Assembly: GCA_019636735.1 (NCBI GenBank)
Contig: JAHBWY010000002.1
Span: 310,001-374,000 of the forward strand
Source: Phycisphaeraceae bacterium
Lineage (GTDB): Bacteria > Planctomycetota > Phycisphaerae > Phycisphaerales > SM1A02
Length of the DNA: 64,000 nucleotides
Direction: 5' to 3'
The translations under genes and the position numbers were made by a program. Of the stretch, positions 15,119 to 24,442 are shown piece after piece; positions within the stretch are counted from its first letter, which is position 1; each line of letters begins with the position of its first letter. The notes below the pieces were generated by a model. That model made no database searches, was not told the DNA's origin, and saw only the letters and a list, made by a program, of their open reading frames with translations.

Positions 15119-18100
15119 TCAGGGGAGCGGCGGTCCGCCGGGAGGATCGACCGCCGGGTCGTGATCGGATGTCCGGTACGCCGAGGGAGGGGCGTCGGCC
15201 AGCGTCTCGCGTGAGTCGTTGTTGTGGCGTTCGGCCCGGATCGCCATCAGGCGAGCGACGCGCACCTCGCGGTCGAAGATCTTCCGCGCGGCACCTTCCA
15301 CACTTGCAGGAAACCACGCCGAGCTGCTGGGCGGCATCGCCCGAATGAGCTCCTCGGCGTCGTCGATCCTGCCCATCGAAAGCAGCGCATCGACACGGGT
15401 TGCGACGGCAACGCCGTGGTTCGCGGTCAGTCCCTCGGTCAGGCGCCGGTCGAACGCATCGAGAAGCTCAAGAGCGCGAGCGGGCTCGCCGGCGCATTGG
15501 GCGAGACCCGCTCGAATCAGAAGCAGCTCGGAGCAGTTGGGGTTCAGTTGTTCGCACCAATCAAGCCAGCGCGAGGCCTCCTGACGACGGATCGCTGAGG
15601 CGGTGTCATCAACCTGCGACACGGCGGTGGGGTCCCCATTTCGCAGCGCCTGGGCGCTCGCAAGCTCTTCCAGCCAGAGCAGCCACGCGCGATTCAATGG
15701 CCGCGCCAAGGCCATCGGGGAGTTGACAAGCTGTCCTTGTGCGGCGCGAAGTTCGTCGTCGGTGAAGCCGCCCACGGCCAACGCCTGTGCAAGGAGCGCT
15801 TCAGCGTCGAGCGGGGTGTCGGTGGGAGAGGTCGAGAGGTGGTGCCAGAGCCATTTCGCCGCCCGGTCCATCTGAAGTCGCCATCGCTCCCGGTGAACTC
15901 GCGTGGGGCGGTCGATGTCCGCCTCCCAGAGCCGGGCGGCGTTCCCCAGCCCGCCGAAGCCAGCGCTGCCGGTGAGCAGCCGGACTCTTCCCGAAGGATC
16001 GGCGGACGCCCGCAGGAAGAGGACGGACCTGGCTGAGCCGCCAAGCGTTGCGACGGTGGTCCTGGTCCGAGGGTCCCACACCTTGATGGTGCCATCGAGT
16101 GACGAGGTGAAGATCCGGGGCGGGTCGCACTGCGTGGCAAGGCTGATCGAGGAGATGGCTTCCGAGTGAGCGCCTCCAGCGGTCCCGTAGGGCTCGACGA
16201 CCACGCGTCCTCCCCCGAAGCTGATGCGCGACACCGGTCCATCCTTGTGTCCGGCGAGCAGAGTCTCCTGATCAACGAAGACCAGCGTCGACACAGGCTC
16301 GATGGAGGAGCGCCCACCCGGATCGTGGGCCGCGTCGACCCGCAGCTCACGAGCTTCGTCATTGGAATCAAGATCGAGCAGGAAGACGCCTCCATCGAGG
16401 CGTGAGAATGCGGCAACTCGGCCCGAGGGGGAGAGCGCAAGACTGGCGACCGGCGCCGGCACATGGCACCTCTCCCGCAGGCGAACCTCCACTTCGCCGT
16501 TGATCCACTCGAGTTCGCCGACCACGACGATTGAGCCCTCTGTCAGATCGGCCCCACCCCAACGGCTGACGCCGCAGTTTGCGAAGATGAAGCGTTCGCC
16601 GTTCTCGGTTGCCGCGAGCACGGCCTGGGTAGCGACGGAGGCTGGCCACGAAAGGGACCTGCGGAGTCTCGGTGCCCTTTCATCGGCAATGTCCCAGATG
16701 CTCATCGCGCCTCCCCCGTGAGCCATCAGCATGGTGTTGAAGCGCGGCAGGACTGCCAAGGCAGAGATTGAAGGACCGGGCAACTGCTCCCAGAAAATGG
16801 GTGCGCCGGGGCGGTCGATCTCCCAGATGGTCAGCCAACTGTTCTGTCCCGCGACGAAGGCGAGCTGACCGCAGCGCGAGAAGTCAACTGCGCGAACACC
16901 GGAGGTGAGGTAGGGGAGAGATGTGATCCCGTCGCTGTCCGCTGGCACCCACAGTCGCGCCGATTGGGAGCAGTAGGAGATGAGCCAGCGACCGCAGTCG
17001 CTGAACCGCAGGGAGTAGGGCGGGACCGTGTGACCTTTGAGGGTCGCCTCCTGGCGGACTCGAGCTGAGCCACCTGACCGCTCGAGACGGAAGAGCATGA
17101 TGTCATTGCTCCCATCGGCAACGGCGAAGAGATCGGGATCGGCTGGCGAAGTGGCGATCGAAAACGCCGCAGATCCGAGGTTCTCGGCAGTGCCAATCCG
17201 GGTGCGATGCTCAGCTTCGACCACTTCCTCCGGCAGGGCGCCTCGCTGGCGGGCCTCGAAGGCGGCGCGCGCCTCATTCACACTCCAGAGGATGGCCGAT
17301 CGATCCGATGAGGCCGTGGCCAGGAGCGTGCCGTCGGAGGAGAAGGTCATGTCGTTGATGTAGTGCGAATGGCCGGTCAGATGGCCGCACTCGCGCGGGA
17401 TGCCCTCGTCGTCGATCTCGTAGAGCGTGATCACATTGGCCCGGCTCACTGCAAGGGTGCGTCCATCGGGAGAGAAACTCGCCAGGGTGTAGGCCGGCGT
17501 CGATGCGTCCAGGAAGTGATAGCGCTCGAAGCGACCGTCGTCCTTCCGACGAAGGAGCCAAATGCCCACATCGGACTCGGAAGGCGCGCTGTAGGTGACC
17601 GCGGCAATGATGCGCCCAGTTGGATCGCAGGTCAGGTTCCGGACACCCAGATGAGCCGTCGGGCGAAGAAGCTCCTGCACCAGGTTGCAACGAAGGCCGC
17701 CGTCCGCCCACTCGAGCTGGAGTAGCACGAATCCGTTGGACATGATGTAGCCGTCACGACCGTCGGGCGATCGGAAGCGAGCGCAGGTTCGATCGAAGCG
17801 ACCCGACTCTGAAGTGAGCGCCTCGATTACAGAGGGATCGAGACTCGGCGCCTCGCGGCCCTTGGATGCGCCATTGAGTCCGAAACGATGGAGCATGACC
17901 GGGCCACCCGCCTCCGAGGTCAGAGTCAGGAGATCATCGCCGTCGCTGAACGGAAGTGCGAACCGGAACTCGCCTTTCGCACTCTCGATCATGACCGCGG
18001 CCAGGTCGGCGCGGCCGCGAAGGTGCTGCGCTTCCCAGGGGGTGTAATCGGCTGGCAACCCGGCGAGCGCATGCTGCGCCCCGCGCACATCGCCACCATT

Positions 18101-19465
18101 GAGTGCCGCCGCAGCCTCCGCCGTACTGATCTGGCGCTGCGTCAGCTCCCTGGTGGCACGCTCGTTCTCCGCCGTTCGGGTCGAGCGCTCGAGCTCGGCG
18201 TAGGACTCATCGAGCGCCCGGTTGGTCGCCACCACCACGAGAAGGGCGACCAGTGAGATGACGCTGACGAGGAGGAGACCGGCGACGGCGACAGCACCCG
18301 CCGCGACGGGAACCGGGTATCGCCGCGCGAGTCGGCGAAGTTGGCGACTGAAGGTGAGCGGCCTGGCCTGAACCGGTTCGCCGGCCAGCGCGCGGTTGAG
18401 ATCCTCCGCAAGCTCCCGGGCCGAGGCGTAGCGCGCGACGGGATCGCGCTCGATGGCGCGCATGACGACGGCATCGAACTCGGAGCCCAGTGCGGGCGCC
18501 AATGTGCGCAGTCGCCGCGGATCATGGGTGCGAATCACATCGGCCACGGCGATGAACGAGTCCGCGGGAAAGTCGAAGGGCGGTCGGCCCGCCAGGAGCT
18601 CGTAGAGCACCAGGCCCAGTGCGTAGACATCGCTCCGCACGGTGATGGCCGCGGGGCGACCCTCACACTGTTCGGGGCTCATGTACTTCGGTGTGCCCAC
18701 CATTTCGCCCGTCAGCGTGGCCATCGATCGCTCCATCGACGCGGCAGCAGTCGGCTTGGCGATCCCGAAATCGATGACCCGTAGGCGCCCATCACTCCCG
18801 ACGAGCAGGTTGGATGGCTTCAGGTCCCTGTGGATGAACCCGCGGGAGTGCGCGTGTTCAATGGCCTCGCACGCCTGGACGACAAGAGCCACGCGCTCGT
18901 GTGAAGCGAGCCCTTGAGCATCGGCGTAGGCGAGGATGCTCTGCGCGTCGGGCACGAGCTCCATGGCGATGTAGGGCAGCGCGCCATGGGGCATCCGATG
19001 CACTCCCGCCTCGAGCACCCGGGCGATCCCGGGGTGGTCGAGCTGTCCCAGGGCCTCCGCCTCCATCGCGAATCGCCTGGCGAGGGCGGGGCTCATCGCG
19101 TGAGAGGCAAGCACCTTGAAGGCGATCTTCCGACGGGGCGAGGACTGCTCCGCCTCGTAGACCCGGCCCATGCCCCCGGCACCAATCAGGCGACCGATGG
19201 TGAACGAGCCGATCCGCTGGCCCTCGAGACCGACCGAAGGATCGTGTGACGCCTCGGCGATCGCTTGCGCCGCACCTTCGGTGGAGACAATCGGCGCCTC
19301 CATGAAGGCCGTTTCCCTCGACGCCTCGGCAAGGAGCGCCATGATCTCGGCGGCGAGCGCAGGGTCATCCCTGCACTTCCGATGCACGAAGTCGGCCCGC
19401 TCGCTCTTCGGGCGCTCAAGCGCCGCAGCGAAGAGCCGACGCATCCGTTCAGGTCGCGACTCCAT
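15119..19465 (-). CDS. Membrane-anchored Ser/Thr protein kinase with WD40-like propeller and TPR-like C-terminus
   Basis: A 1448-residue Hanks-type kinase. The kinase domain (residues about 88-360) has GAGGMGRVYEA, Lys117, HRDLKPSN (His212-Asn219), DFG at 232-234 and a GTPKYMSPEQ activation segment. A single membrane span follows at about 387-413, then a coiled helix, and from about 500 to 1240 a chain of WD40-like repeats such as TGHSHYINDMTFSSDGTLLA. The last 150 residues are TPR-like helices. The N-terminal 80 residues match the helical leader common in ECF-linked planctomycete kinases. Its start overlaps the ECF sigma gene by 17 bases, so the pair is probably one unit. The propeller likely senses a ligand or partner outside the cytoplasm, which is inference. 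Confidence 0.92.
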   Translation of the reverse strand: MESRPERMRRLFAAALERPKSERADFVHRKCRDDPALAAEIMALLAEASRETAFMEAPIVSTEGAAQAIAEASHDPSVGLEGQRIGSFTIGRLIGAGGMGRVYEAEQSSPRRKIAFKVLASHAMSPALARRFAMEAEALGQLDHPGIARVLEAGVHRMPHGALPYIAMELVPDAQSILAYADAQGLASHERVALVVQACEAIEHAHSRGFIHRDLKPSNLLVGSDGRLRVIDFGIAKPTAAASMERSMATLTGEMVGTPKYMSPEQCEGRPAAITVRSDVYALGLVLYELLAGRPPFDFPADSFIAVADVIRTHDPRRLRTLAPALGSEFDAVVMRAIERDPVARYASARELAEDLNRALAGEPVQARPLTFSRQLRRLARRYPVPVAAGAVAVAGLLLVSVISLVALLVVVATNRALDESYAELERSTRTAENERATRELTQRQISTAEAAAALNGGDVRGAQHALAGLPADYTPWEAQHLRGRADLAAVMIESAKGEFRFALPFSDGDDLLTLTSEAGGPVMLHRFGLNGASKGREAPSLDPSVIEALTSESGRFDRTCARFRSPDGRDGYIMSNGFVLLQLEWADGGLRCNLVQELLRPTAHLGVRNLTCDPTGRIIAAVTYSAPSESDVGIWLLRRKDDGRFERYHFLDASTPAYTLASFSPDGRTLAVSRANVITLYEIDDEGIPRECGHLTGHSHYINDMTFSSDGTLLATASSDRSAILWSVNEARAAFEARQRGALPEEVVEAEHRTRIGTAENLGSAAFSIATSPADPDLFAVADGSNDIMLFRLERSGGSARVRQEATLKGHTVPPYSLRFSDCGRWLISYCSQSARLWVPADSDGITSLPYLTSGVRAVDFSRCGQLAFVAGQNSWLTIWEIDRPGAPIFWEQLPGPSISALAVLPRFNTMLMAHGGGAMSIWDIADERAPRLRRSLSWPASVATQAVLAATENGERFIFANCGVSRWGGADLTEGSIVVVGELEWINGEVEVRLRERCHVPAPVASLALSPSGRVAAFSRLDGGVFLLDLDSNDEARELRVDAAHDPGGRSSIEPVSTLVFVDQETLLAGHKDGPVSRISFGGGRVVVEPYGTAGGAHSEAISSISLATQCDPPRIFTSSLDGTIKVWDPRTRTTVATLGGSARSVLFLRASADPSGRVRLLTGSAGFGGLGNAARLWEADIDRPTRVHRERWRLQMDRAAKWLWHHLSTSPTDTPLDAEALLAQALAVGGFTDDELRAAQGQLVNSPMALARPLNRAWLLWLEELASAQALRNGDPTAVSQVDDTASAIRRQEASRWLDWCEQLNPNCSELLLIRAGLAQCAGEPARALELLDAFDRRLTEGLTANHGVAVATRVDALLSMGRIDDAEELIRAMPPSSSAWFPASVEGAARKIFDREVRVARLMAIRAERHNNDSRETLADAPPSAYRTSDHDPAVDPPGGPPLP

Positions 19466-20042
19466 TGCGGTGTTCCCCGTTCATCAAGGTCCGGAGCTTC
19501 GCCCGTGCAAAGCGCCAATCGTCCTGCACGGTTCGAAGCGACACCCCGAGCCGCGCGGCGATGGCCTCCTCCTGCAATCCGCCGAAGAATCGAAGCTCAG
19601 CCACCTGCGCCTCGCGCGGATGATCTCGTTCAAGGAGGGTCATGGCCTCTTCCAGCGCCAGCAGGTCAAGGCCCGGGGTGGTCGTCTCGATGTCCACGGA
19701 GTCGATCGAAATCGGCCTCACTCCGCCGCCTCGCTTGACGCGGGCTCGACGGCGCGCATGGTCAACCAGGATTCGGCGGATGTGTCGCGCGGCAAGAGCG
19801 AGAAAGTGATTGAGGTTCTGAGGGGAACCTCGGTCACCCGCCATCCTGATGAAGGCTTCATTCGCAAGCGCCGTCGGCTGAAGGGTGTGGCCCGGTGCCT
19901 CCTTGGTCATGAAGCGCGAGGCGAGGGCGCGAAGTTCGTGGTAGAGCCGCTCGCTGAGCTCGCTGCGCGCTGCGGAGTCGCCTGCCGCCTCCCGCATCAG
20001 AAGCTCTGTGATGTTTGCAGCGCCAGGCTCCGGAGTCCCCAT
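19449..20042 (-). CDS. ECF sigma factor of the kinase-linked type
   Basis: A 197-residue sigma factor (an in-frame ATG at 20087 would add 15 residues). Region 2 begins ELSERLYHELRALASRFM, and region 4 has RFFGGLQEEAIAARLGVSLRTVQDDW, a typical -35 helix-turn-helix. Region 2.2 reads GHTLQPTALANEAFIRM, so the acidic DAED motif that binds core RNA polymerase is replaced by LQPTAL with Thr57 (codon at 19872-19874). In the ECF43-type factor EcfP a threonine in this motif is phosphorylated by a linked kinase to switch the factor on. The gene overlaps the start of such a kinase by 17 bases, which fits the same logic. The equivalence of Thr57 is inference. Confidence 0.9.
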   Translation of the reverse strand: MGTPEPGAANITELLMREAAGDSAARSELSERLYHELRALASRFMTKEAPGHTLQPTALANEAFIRMAGDRGSPQNLNHFLALAARHIRRILVDHARRRARVKRGGGVRPISIDSVDIETTTPGLDLLALEEAMTLLERDHPREAQVAELRFFGGLQEEAIAARLGVSLRTVQDDWRFARAKLRTLMNGEHRNGVAT

Positions 20043-20192
20043 GATGGGGTCGATGGTAACCGACGGAACGCCGCGCACCAACGCCATTGCGGCGACGAAC
20101 CGAATCGCGCAGAGCCTGCGCGGTTGACCAGTCCATGGGGGCCATGGCGACGGTGCGAGCGGCGCATCGCACGAGTGCAGAGGTCCGTGAAC

Positions 20193-20804
20193 CTATCGGG
20201 GCCCCATCGGGAGGTAGATCTGCGGGTCATACCTCGCGGCGGCTCCGCCATCGGCGGCTTCATTCGCGCATGCATCCAGCACCCAGTCGGGATCGGGATG
20301 AACATGGAGCATGGCGCGCGTGGCCGGCTTGACGAAGCGGTGCTCGATCGAGTGATCGATCATCGCCAGCATCGGGTCGTAGTACCCGCGGTCGTTCACG
20401 ATCCCAATGGGCTTGTGGTGGTCGCCGATCTGTCGTCCGACCAGGATCTCGAAGAACTCCTCGAAGGTGCCCAGCCCTCCGGGGAGGACCACGAATGCAT
20501 CGGCGCGCTCCGCGAGCTGTCGCTTCCGCTCGCGCATGGTCTCGACCACGACCAGCTCATCGCAGCCATCCCAGCCCTGTTCCAGCCGCAGGAACTTCGA
20601 GGTGATGATCCCCTCGACCCGGCCGCCGTGCGCCTTCGCACTTCGGGCGATGACCCCCATCAATCCGATTCCGCCTCCTCCGTAGACGAGCGTGAGGTTC
20701 CGTCGTGCGATCGAAGTCGCCAGCCGCTCTGCCGTGTGTGCGAAGTGCTCTTCGAGGTGAGGTGAACTGGAGCAGTAGACGGTGACGCTTCGAAGTGGTG
20801 GCAT
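20193..20804 (-). CDS. LOG-family nucleotide 5'-monophosphate phosphoribohydrolase
   Basis: A 203-residue Rossmann-like protein of the LOG/TIGR00730 family, formerly annotated as lysine decarboxylase. Motifs seen are YGGGGIGLMG for the phosphate and PGGLGTFEEFFE for catalysis, with the conserved MRERKRQLAERADAFV helix before it. Members hydrolyse cytokinin riboside or purine monophosphates to base plus ribose 5-phosphate. Length matches the family. It is transcribed away from the sugar-phosphate transferase gene, with a 90-bp divergent gap. The substrate in this bacterium is unknown. Confidence 0.93.
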   Translation of the reverse strand: MPPLRSVTVYCSSSPHLEEHFAHTAERLATSIARRNLTLVYGGGGIGLMGVIARSAKAHGGRVEGIITSKFLRLEQGWDGCDELVVVETMRERKRQLAERADAFVVLPGGLGTFEEFFEILVGRQIGDHHKPIGIVNDRGYYDPMLAMIDHSIEHRFVKPATRAMLHVHPDPDWVLDACANEAADGGAAARYDPQIYLPMGPR

Positions 20805-20894
20805 GAGTCGGTGGGGGGAAAGGGCGGGAAGTGATGGGGTCAGGTGGAGCCCGAACCCTCAACGCCGGAGCGTCGCTCGATACCATACGACGCG

Positions 20895-22022
20895 ATGGTT
20901 GCGACGGCGCTTGCGCTCCTTCTCGTCGGCTTCGTGATCTCGGTTCCGACGACGGCGCTGCTCATTCGCCTCGGTACCCGATGGAACGCGCTCGACTCGC
21001 CGGGGGCGGCGGGACACGCCAAAGTGCTGCGCCGGGTGCCCAACATCGGTGGGATTGCGATTGCGGCGGCGATCGCCCTGCCGCTCCTGCTGGGGCTCCT
21101 GCTGGTGAGTGCGAGCCGGCTCGACCTGGTGCTGGCGCTTGAGCCGATGGTCGAACCCTTCCTTGATCGCCTTCTGAAGAGTGCTCCCTTCGGATGGGCG
21201 TTTCTCGGCGGCTTGCTGGTGATCCACCTGATGGGTTTGATTGATGATCGGCGACCACTGCCGGCATTGCCGAAGCTGGTGATTCAGCTTGGCGTGGCGT
21301 TCACGCTCGCGGCGTTCTTCGATCTGCGACTGCTGGTTCTCCTCGATGAGTGGGGAGCCGGGGGGCGTTGGCTGTCGATTGCGCTGTCGACCCTCTGGAT
21401 CACCGCGGTCATCAACGCGCTGAACTTCCTTGACAACATGGATGGCCTGGCGGGAGGAGTGGGATTCATCGCCGGTGCGCTCTTGCTCGCGGCTGCGCTG
21501 ATCGTCGAGCAGTGGTTCATCGCGGGAGTGCTGGCGCTGCTTGTCGGCGGGCTTGCCGGGTTCATGCCGCAGAACTTTCCGCTGCGGGGTTCGGCCCGCA
21601 TCTTCATGGGCGACGGCGGCTCTCTGGTGATCGGTTATGTCCTGGCGGTCATGACCATCAGGATCACCTTCACGGCCACCGACAATCCGGCCTACGCGCT
21701 GGGAAGCGCGTGGTACGGCGTCTTCATGCCGTTGATCATCTTGGCCGTACCGCTCTACGACCTCATCGCGGTGTCGATCCTGAGGGTGTCGCAGGGGCGA
21801 AGCCCGCTGGTCGGCGATCAGCAGCATCTCTCCCACCGGCTGGTCGAGCGCGGGCTCTCCCGGCGCCAGGCGGTGCTCGTCATCTGGGCGCTGACCTTCA
21901 TCACCGGTGTGGGAGGTGTCAGCCTCGGGACGGTGCAGCCATGGCAGGCGGTGCTGATCGGCGTGCAGACGATGGCGACGCTGCTCATCCTCGGACTTCT
22001 TGAACACACGGTGCGACGATGA
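20895..22022 (+). CDS. Polyprenyl-phosphate sugar-1-phosphate transferase (WecA/TagO/MraY superfamily)
   Basis: A 375-residue integral membrane protein with about ten membrane helices. Catalytic loops are visible: HLMGLIDDRRPLPALPKL (Asp-Asp), NFLDNMDGLAGG and RIFMGDGGSLVIGY. The first step of lipid-linked glycan synthesis is the transfer of a sugar phosphate such as GlcNAc-1-P from its UDP form to undecaprenyl phosphate on the cytoplasmic side. It is closer to WecA/TagO than to MraY by these loops. An in-frame GTG at 20844 would add 17 residues before the first helix. The stop overlaps the next start (ATGA), tying it to the ligase-like gene. Confidence 0.9.
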   Translation: MVATALALLLVGFVISVPTTALLIRLGTRWNALDSPGAAGHAKVLRRVPNIGGIAIAAAIALPLLLGLLLVSASRLDLVLALEPMVEPFLDRLLKSAPFGWAFLGGLLVIHLMGLIDDRRPLPALPKLVIQLGVAFTLAAFFDLRLLVLLDEWGAGGRWLSIALSTLWITAVINALNFLDNMDGLAGGVGFIAGALLLAAALIVEQWFIAGVLALLVGGLAGFMPQNFPLRGSARIFMGDGGSLVIGYVLAVMTIRITFTATDNPAYALGSAWYGVFMPLIILAVPLYDLIAVSILRVSQGRSPLVGDQQHLSHRLVERGLSRRQAVLVIWALTFITGVGGVSLGTVQPWQAVLIGVQTMATLLILGLLEHTVRR

Positions 22023-24442
22023 GTGTCTCGCGCGGAGCCTTCGAATCGCCGGCGCTTGCGGCCGCGCGCCTGCGCGAGCGCGTGGCGCTGGTGGTCCTCG
22101 CGGGCGTCGCTTCAGCGCGCGGCCTCGTGACGATCGCACCGGCTCTTCGCTTTGACAGTGACCCCGCCCTGGTGCCCGGCGCCTTCGCGGGGATGGGGCC
22201 CAGCGGAAGTCTGCTGCTCGACGCCATCGGCGCGGCGGCGATCGCCATGCTTGCGGCGGCTCGACTCAGAGCGTCGCGACTGTCGCAGGCCGGAGTCATG
22301 GACCCGCGCGCCTCGACGCGCGAGGGCGTGGCGCTGCTGATCATTCTCGCGCTCCTTCCGCTTCCCGCGTTCGTCGCTCAATCGATGGCGCACCATGCGG
22401 ACTTCGCGAACTTCTGGCGAGGTGCGACATGGCTCGTGGCGGCGATGGCCGCAGTGCTCGTGGCGGGAAGCGATCGGGCCGGGCGCGCGATCGTGGCCGG
22501 TGCGCTGATCGGAGCGGCGGCGGCGATGACGGTCCGCGGCGCGAATCAGTTCCTCGTCGAGCATCCGGCGCTCGTGAGCGACTTCGAGCGCGTGAGGGAG
22601 TCCTTCTTCGCAAGCCGGGGCTGGACGCCCGGCTCGCCCGCCGCGCTCGCCTATGAGCGTCGCCTTCGTCAGCCCGAGGCGACGGGTTGGTTTGGCTTGG
22701 CGAATGTGCTCTCAGGAGTATTGCTCAGCGCGGCACTCTTGGCCGCGCTTCTCGCGTGGTCCGAGCGCCGCGGCAGTGAGGCTCGGGCCGTCGGGCGTGC
22801 CTCCTCCGCATCACGGGCACGAAGTGGAGCAGTCGAATCGAGCCCGCGCGAGATGAGGCTGAATCAGGTCGCCGGTCTCGCGTGTGCGGTGCTGGCGCTC
22901 GGCTCGCTCGCGCTCGTCATCATGAATGGTTCGAAAGGCGCCTTCGCGGTGCTGGTTCTCGCGGTCGCGGCGACGGGACTGCTGGTCTGGAGGCGATCGT
23001 CAGGGCCTGCACCCGGATGGGTGCCGCGTCTGCTCCTCGTGCTGGTCTTCACCGCACCGGTGGTGGCGTTCATTCGTGGCGGACTGCTGGGCGAGACGAC
23101 GCTCGGCGAGCGCAGCATGCTGTTCAGATGGCACTACCTGATCGGCAGTGCCCGCGCGTTCGTCGAGGTGCCGCTGATCGGAACTGGTGTCGGTGGTTTC
23201 CAGGATGCGTATGTGCGGAACCGCCCCTGGTTCTCCCCCGAAGAGGTCACCAGCGCCCATGGCGCGTTCGTGGATTGGATGGTGTCCTTTGGAGCCGGAG
23301 GTGCCGGGCTCGTGGTGCTGGCGCTCTTCCTCCTGCGAGCTTCGCTTCGCGGTGCGGCGCGCGATGAAGATGAGCCCGATGCCCCGACAGCGCAGGAGCG
23401 CTCTGCGTTGGGCTCTGCGCCGGGCTTTGCGCTCCTGGCGGCGGCGCTCGGCGCTCTTCTCGCCCTCGCGCTCACTTCATCGAGCGATCATGCGGTCGAG
23501 TCGCTATCAGTCCGACTCCTCGGCAGCGTGATCGCCACCGTGATGGCGCCCCTCGCCGCGAGGCTGGTGCTGCGCGGAGGGCGCGTCATTGCGCTGGCGC
23601 TGGCGGTTTCCGCGTGGGCTCTGCTGACGCACGCGCAGGTGGACATGGACTTCTGGCTGCCCGGCAGCGCGTGGTGGTGCTGGTTGCTGCTTGGGACGGC
23701 GGCGGCCGGTGCAGGATCACGGCCGCCAAGCCGCGCCGATCGGCCAATGCTGGCGCTCGTTGGTGTGCTCTCGCTCGCCGCAGCAATGGCACTCGCCGTC
23801 GTCTCGATGCGAGCGGGCATCCAGGAGCGCAGCGCCGAGCGAGCCGCGCAGTCGATCGAAGAGGCCGCGGCCACGGGAGAGCCGCTCCCTCGGCGCGCCG
23901 CGGCGATGCTGCTCGAGGAGTCGACGCAGGCCATTCCCGGAAATGCGCTCCCGTGGCTCGCGGCGGTCGAGCAGGGCATCCGCGCGGTCGAGACCGTGCC
24001 GCCTTCGGAGACCACCGAGAGGGAAGCGCTCGCCAGGGAGGCGCTTGATCGCGCCGAGCGGGCGTTCAGGAGTCGACCAGAACTCGCCACCGCGCGCCTG
24101 CTCGTCGATGCGCACGCGCTGGTGGCGATCGAGTCGCGTCGCGATGCTCGCGGCACCGTCGTGCCCGGCCCCGGTGAGCCCGACGAGGACGCGGCGCTGC
24201 GCGAGGCGATCGATACAGCCCTGCGCCGCGATCCCCGCTCACTCGGCATGCTGCGGCGCATGGCGGAGATCAACCTGCTCCTGAGCGATACAGCGGGTGC
24301 GGAGAGGGCGGCTCGGCGAGCCCTTGAGGTGAATGAGAGCTTCACGCTCGATCCTCTCCGACAACTTGCCCCCGCGGATCGAGCCTTCTTCGAACGACTG
24401 ATCAGCGCCGCGCCATCGACCCCCGCTTCGCCGCGAGATTGA
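22019..24442 (+). CDS. O-antigen-ligase-like membrane protein with helical C-terminus
   Basis: An 807-residue protein with many membrane helices in the first 560 residues. The Wzy_C-like part includes NGSKGAFAVLVLAVAATG (about residue 302), a large GERSMLFRWHYLIGSARAF loop and the FVEVPLIGTGVGGFQDAY segment, typical of O-antigen ligase/polymerase family proteins that join lipid-linked glycans. After about residue 600 the protein becomes Ala/Glu/Arg-rich and helical, similar to TPR regions. It is coupled by ATGA to the sugar-phosphate transferase gene, so both probably act on the same surface glycan. Its 3' end overlaps the convergent dsbD gene by 41 bases. The exact polymer is not known. Confidence 0.8.
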   Translation: MSVSRGAFESPALAAARLRERVALVVLAGVASARGLVTIAPALRFDSDPALVPGAFAGMGPSGSLLLDAIGAAAIAMLAAARLRASRLSQAGVMDPRASTREGVALLIILALLPLPAFVAQSMAHHADFANFWRGATWLVAAMAAVLVAGSDRAGRAIVAGALIGAAAAMTVRGANQFLVEHPALVSDFERVRESFFASRGWTPGSPAALAYERRLRQPEATGWFGLANVLSGVLLSAALLAALLAWSERRGSEARAVGRASSASRARSGAVESSPREMRLNQVAGLACAVLALGSLALVIMNGSKGAFAVLVLAVAATGLLVWRRSSGPAPGWVPRLLLVLVFTAPVVAFIRGGLLGETTLGERSMLFRWHYLIGSARAFVEVPLIGTGVGGFQDAYVRNRPWFSPEEVTSAHGAFVDWMVSFGAGGAGLVVLALFLLRASLRGAARDEDEPDAPTAQERSALGSAPGFALLAAALGALLALALTSSSDHAVESLSVRLLGSVIATVMAPLAARLVLRGGRVIALALAVSAWALLTHAQVDMDFWLPGSAWWCWLLLGTAAAGAGSRPPSRADRPMLALVGVLSLAAAMALAVVSMRAGIQERSAERAAQSIEEAAATGEPLPRRAAAMLLEESTQAIPGNALPWLAAVEQGIRAVETVPPSETTEREALAREALDRAERAFRSRPELATARLLVDAHALVAIESRRDARGTVVPGPGEPDEDAALREAIDTALRRDPRSLGMLRRMAEINLLLSDTAGAERAARRALEVNESFTLDPLRQLAPADRAFFERLISAAPSTPASPRD

